Of a DNA stretch of 50,248 nucleotides, positions 48,612 through 50,248 are shown piece after piece. The DNA is from a virus. Below the pieces are notes generated by a model. The model saw only the letters and a program-made list of their open reading frames with translations. It made no database searches and was not told the origin of the DNA. The position numbers and the translations under genes were made by a program. The stretch's first letter is position 1; each line of letters begins with the position of its first letter. The stretch covers positions 1-50,248 of IMG/VR virus record IMGVR_UViG_3300026320_000003; one strand, 5' to 3'.

Positions 48612-48866
48612 ATGAACGAAGTAATCTCCCTCAAGGACTTACAAGCCCAGATCGTCAAGCTGCAAGCCGACAACGCTGCCCTTCGCCAGGCCTCTGAGCG
48701 GAAGATCACCTGCAAGGTCACCGAGAAGGGCGGCGTCAGCGTCTACGGCCTCGGCCGCTTCCCTGTTACCCTCTACGGCAGCCAATGGGATAAACTCTCT
48801 GCCAACATGACCGCCATCATGGCCTTCGTCAACGCCAACCGCAGCCTACTCTCTACCAAGGACTAG
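48612..48866 (+). CDS. Small conserved phage protein
   Basis: An 84-residue protein with a coiled-coil start (MNEVISLKDLQAQIVKLQAD) and a compact motif GGVSVYGLGRFPVTLYGSQW that I have seen in hypothetical proteins of many phages. Role unknown. AAAGGAGCGAAG precedes the ATG at 48612, so I reject the start at 48498. It lies alone between the origin-like region and a terminator, the only rightward gene of this part. Confidence 0.78.
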   Translation: MNEVISLKDLQAQIVKLQADNAALRQASERKITCKVTEKGGVSVYGLGRFPVTLYGSQWDKLSANMTAIMAFVNANRSLLSTKD

Positions 48867-48897
48867 CCTTCCCTACCACACTGCCTTACCTACAACA

Positions 48898-48931
48898 GGC
48901 CCCGGGATCGACCCCCCGGGGCCAAAATTTT
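48898..48931 (+). terminator. Rightward terminator after the 84-residue gene
   Basis: GGCCCCGGG (48898-48906) pairs with CCCGGGGCC (48915-48923) over eight bases, followed by AAAATTTTGT. The stem is very strong; the T-run is short. Placed 31 bases past the stop codon. The sequence could also act leftward because AAAATTTT is symmetrical. Confidence 0.75.
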
Positions 48932-49011
48932 GTCTTCCCGCGGGGAGGCAGAGGACCTTGTTAAATTTTATCGTGTTTTTCAATAGCCCATACTTTGCGA
49001 AATCTTTCCGC

Positions 49012-49040
49012 TTGACAAATGGGAAATTGTTTAGTAGACT
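49012..49040 (+). promoter_or_regulatory. Rightward late-operon promoter
   Basis: TTGACA (49012-49017), 17-base spacer, TAGACT (49035-49040). The -35 is perfect; the -10 is weaker than the leftward TGNTATAAT boxes and lacks the extension. It would begin transcription near 49047 and is the only good promoter seen before the packaging, virion and lysis genes. Confidence 0.82.
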
Positions 49041-49051
49041 GGTGAGGAAAG

Positions 49052-49453
49052 GTGGGAAGTGATTTGATTGTGGAAGGATTCTTTGAGGTATCGTCGATCC
49101 TGCGGAGTGGGGTGTATGTCCTCGTTCATAAGGGAGTTGTCATCTATGTTGGGAAGAGCAAGGGAATGCTTTCACGAATCTATGCGCATAAATCCATGTG
49201 GGGTCAGAAGGCACGGGGCAAGGTTCCTGATTGGCTACCGATCAAAGGCATCCTCTTTGACGAGGTCTTTGTTAGGCCTTGTCCGGTCGATCTTCTCGAC
49301 GAACTCGAACTGGAAATGATCAATCTCTACAAGCCAAAGTTCAACACCAGACTTAAGTCCCCAGGGGCCACCGATCGGCCCTTTAGCGTTGTGGTAAACG
49401 GAGTAACCTTGGCCTTTAATGCTAAGCCAGCCCCAATCGAAAGGCGAATCTAA
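49052..49453 (+). CDS. GIY-YIG endonuclease
   Basis: A 133-residue protein with a GIY-YIG nuclease core: GVY at residues 20-22, YVG at 32-34, Arg42 in LSRIYAHK, and a C-terminal Glu-rich helix (LDELELEMINLYKPKFNTRL) with the metal-binding acid. No DNA-binding domain is attached, so it is not a typical homing enzyme. The GTG at 49052 is within five bases of the predicted transcript start; in-frame TTG 49064 or GTG 49070 are alternative starts. It may trim packaging or replication intermediates. Confidence 0.85.
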   Translation: MGSDLIVEGFFEVSSILRSGVYVLVHKGVVIYVGKSKGMLSRIYAHKSMWGQKARGKVPDWLPIKGILFDEVFVRPCPVDLLDELELEMINLYKPKFNTRLKSPGATDRPFSVVVNGVTLAFNAKPAPIERRI

Positions 49454-49455
49454 CC

Positions 49456-50190
49456 GTGCCCCTCCATCGAGGTAAAATCTCTACCAAGCCTGAGATTCTC
49501 AAAGTGAGACCGCTCACTAGGGAAGACTTGGCATTGGTCTTAGATAAGCGAGCCGATGGTGAGGGCCGACCAGTTGTAGGTGCTGTTCGTCGATTCCGTG
49601 ACCCTCACCATCGCGTCGCTCGCCTGTTCGCCTCTGGCTTGAGATTGTCTGAGGTTGTCGAACGCTGTGGTTATTCCTACCAGCGTGTCCACACCCTCTC
49701 AACCGACCCTACCTTTCAACAACTAGTTACCAAGTATCGCGAGAAGGTCGATGCGGCCTTCGTCGCCAATGCCGATGAATTCTACGACCTTGCCACTTCC
49801 AACATGCGCAAGGCTGAAACCATGATCGCCGAGCGGCTCGAAAAGGCTGAAGAGGAAGAGATCGACCTTCCACTCAAGACCCTAGTCGACATCTCTGGCG
49901 ATCGCATGGATCGATTCGGCTATGGCAAGCGCCAGACTAATCTCAACGTCAATGCCGACTTTGCCTCCCTACTCGAAAAGGCCATCGTCCGTTCCGGTAA
50001 AACCATTGAGGCGACGGCTATTCCTTCTCCTCGCCTCACTCCTCCGAGGGATCGCCTGCCGCTAGCCTCGGAGGAGTTCTCTATTGAGGCCGAACGCACC
50101 CCCGGTCCTCAATCCCCTGAGCGGGAATCGCGCCCACCGGTCGCTCAGGGGGCTCAACAAGTGAAGGAGCGACTCCTTCGCCGAGTCTAG
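49456..50190 (+). CDS. Probable small terminase subunit
   Basis: A 244-residue protein from a GTG start, two bases after the nuclease stop. It has a helix-turn-helix (ASGLRLSEVVERCGYSYQRV), a helical middle (VDAAFVANADEFYDLATSNM, MIAERLEKAEEEEIDLPLKT) and a Pro-rich basic tail. Position before terL, HTH, oligomerisation-type helices and length fit a small terminase that recognises the packaging site. Its 3' end holds several perfect inverted repeats and crosses the circular join. Confidence 0.8.
   Translation: MPLHRGKISTKPEILKVRPLTREDLALVLDKRADGEGRPVVGAVRRFRDPHHRVARLFASGLRLSEVVERCGYSYQRVHTLSTDPTFQQLVTKYREKVDAAFVANADEFYDLATSNMRKAETMIAERLEKAEEEEIDLPLKTLVDISGDRMDRFGYGKRQTNLNVNADFASLLEKAIVRSGKTIEATAIPSPRLTPPRDRLPLASEEFSIEAERTPGPQSPERESRPPVAQGAQQVKERLLRRV
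50038..50179. repeat. Cluster of perfect inverted repeats in the 3' end of terS
   Basis: Three in a row: ACTCCTCCGAGG (50038-50049) with CCTCGGAGGAGT (50066-50077); CCCCTGAGCG (50114-50123) with CGCTCAGGGG (50142-50151); GAAGGAG (50163-50169) with CTCCTTC (50173-50179). Across the join a fourth follows at 69-139. Phage packaging sites are often in or near the small-terminase gene; this cluster is a candidate, though codon choice alone could leave some of them. Confidence 0.6.
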
Positions 50191-50248
50191 GACAGGTTGC
50201 TGATGACTGATTATGGAAGAATTGGCTTGGTTCAACCATTTGATCTCC
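50122..50248. repeat. Terminal repeat, right copy
   Basis: Exact copy of bases 1-127; see the left copy. One of the two should be removed when the genome is closed to 50,121 bp. Confidence 0.95.
50203..50248 (+). CDS. Zinc-ribbon protein, N-terminal end (partial copy)
   Basis: The first 15 codons of the gene at 82-252, repeated through the circular overlap and cut by the window end. Not a separate gene. Confidence 0.85.
   Translation, partial: MTDYGRIGLVQPFDL

Overview
The window is a complete tailed-phage genome of podovirus type, assembled as a circle. Bases 1-127 are repeated exactly at 50122-50248, so the unique sequence is 50,121 bp and the small-terminase gene crosses the join. The capsid genes resemble Bordetella phage BPP-1 (Bbp19-, Bbp17- and Bbp16-like), and the tail and core genes resemble T7 (connector, tubular proteins A and B, gp13-16-like internal proteins). 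I see no RNA polymerase, integrase, lysogeny repressor, reverse transcriptase or tRNA. This suggests a virulent phage transcribed by host RNA polymerase. Sec, Tat and lipoprotein signals and a muramidase point to a Gram-negative host that I cannot name.

Rightward arm (49012-50248, continuing 1-30907, + strand): a TTGACA-N17-TAGACT promoter precedes a GIY-YIG nuclease, small terminase, a zinc-ribbon protein, large terminase, portal, Bbp19-like protein, scaffold, capsid and cement genes. Next come six exported proteins (Sec or Tat signals, three concanavalin/LamG-like), a tail-collar fibre, several tiny genes, a Tad2-like (DUF2829) anti-defence protein, the two tail-tube proteins, four ejected core proteins (the last 2,210 aa with an HEXXH motif) and a lysis block (muramidase, holin-like, lipoprotein, membrane proteins). 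A terminator lies at 30934-30966.

Leftward arm (48150 down to 30904, - strand): tightly coupled genes joined by ATGA, TAATG or TGATG overlaps. From promoter to end they run: small early proteins in hairpin-rich DNA, a coiled-coil protein, two tiny membrane peptides, a block of small unknown proteins, a UvrD-like helicase, small zinc proteins, a PD-(D/E)XK nuclease, a RecA-like ATPase, a probable ssDNA-binding protein, DUF3310, a uracil-DNA glycosylase/exonuclease fusion, a family A DNA polymerase and an AAA helicase. Four leftward -10 boxes all read TGNTATAAT.

Between the arms (48151-48611) lies an unusual non-coding stretch: pyrimidine-rich then purine-rich, with nested inverted repeats around an ATATATATATA core. 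It is a candidate replication origin. Palindromic boxes of the form TCACGANNTYGTGA sit on either side. The most interesting points are the exported lectin-like cassette, the exonuclease domain split over two genes, the Tad2-like gene inside the virion operon, the origin-like region and a family of palindromic elements between the early genes.
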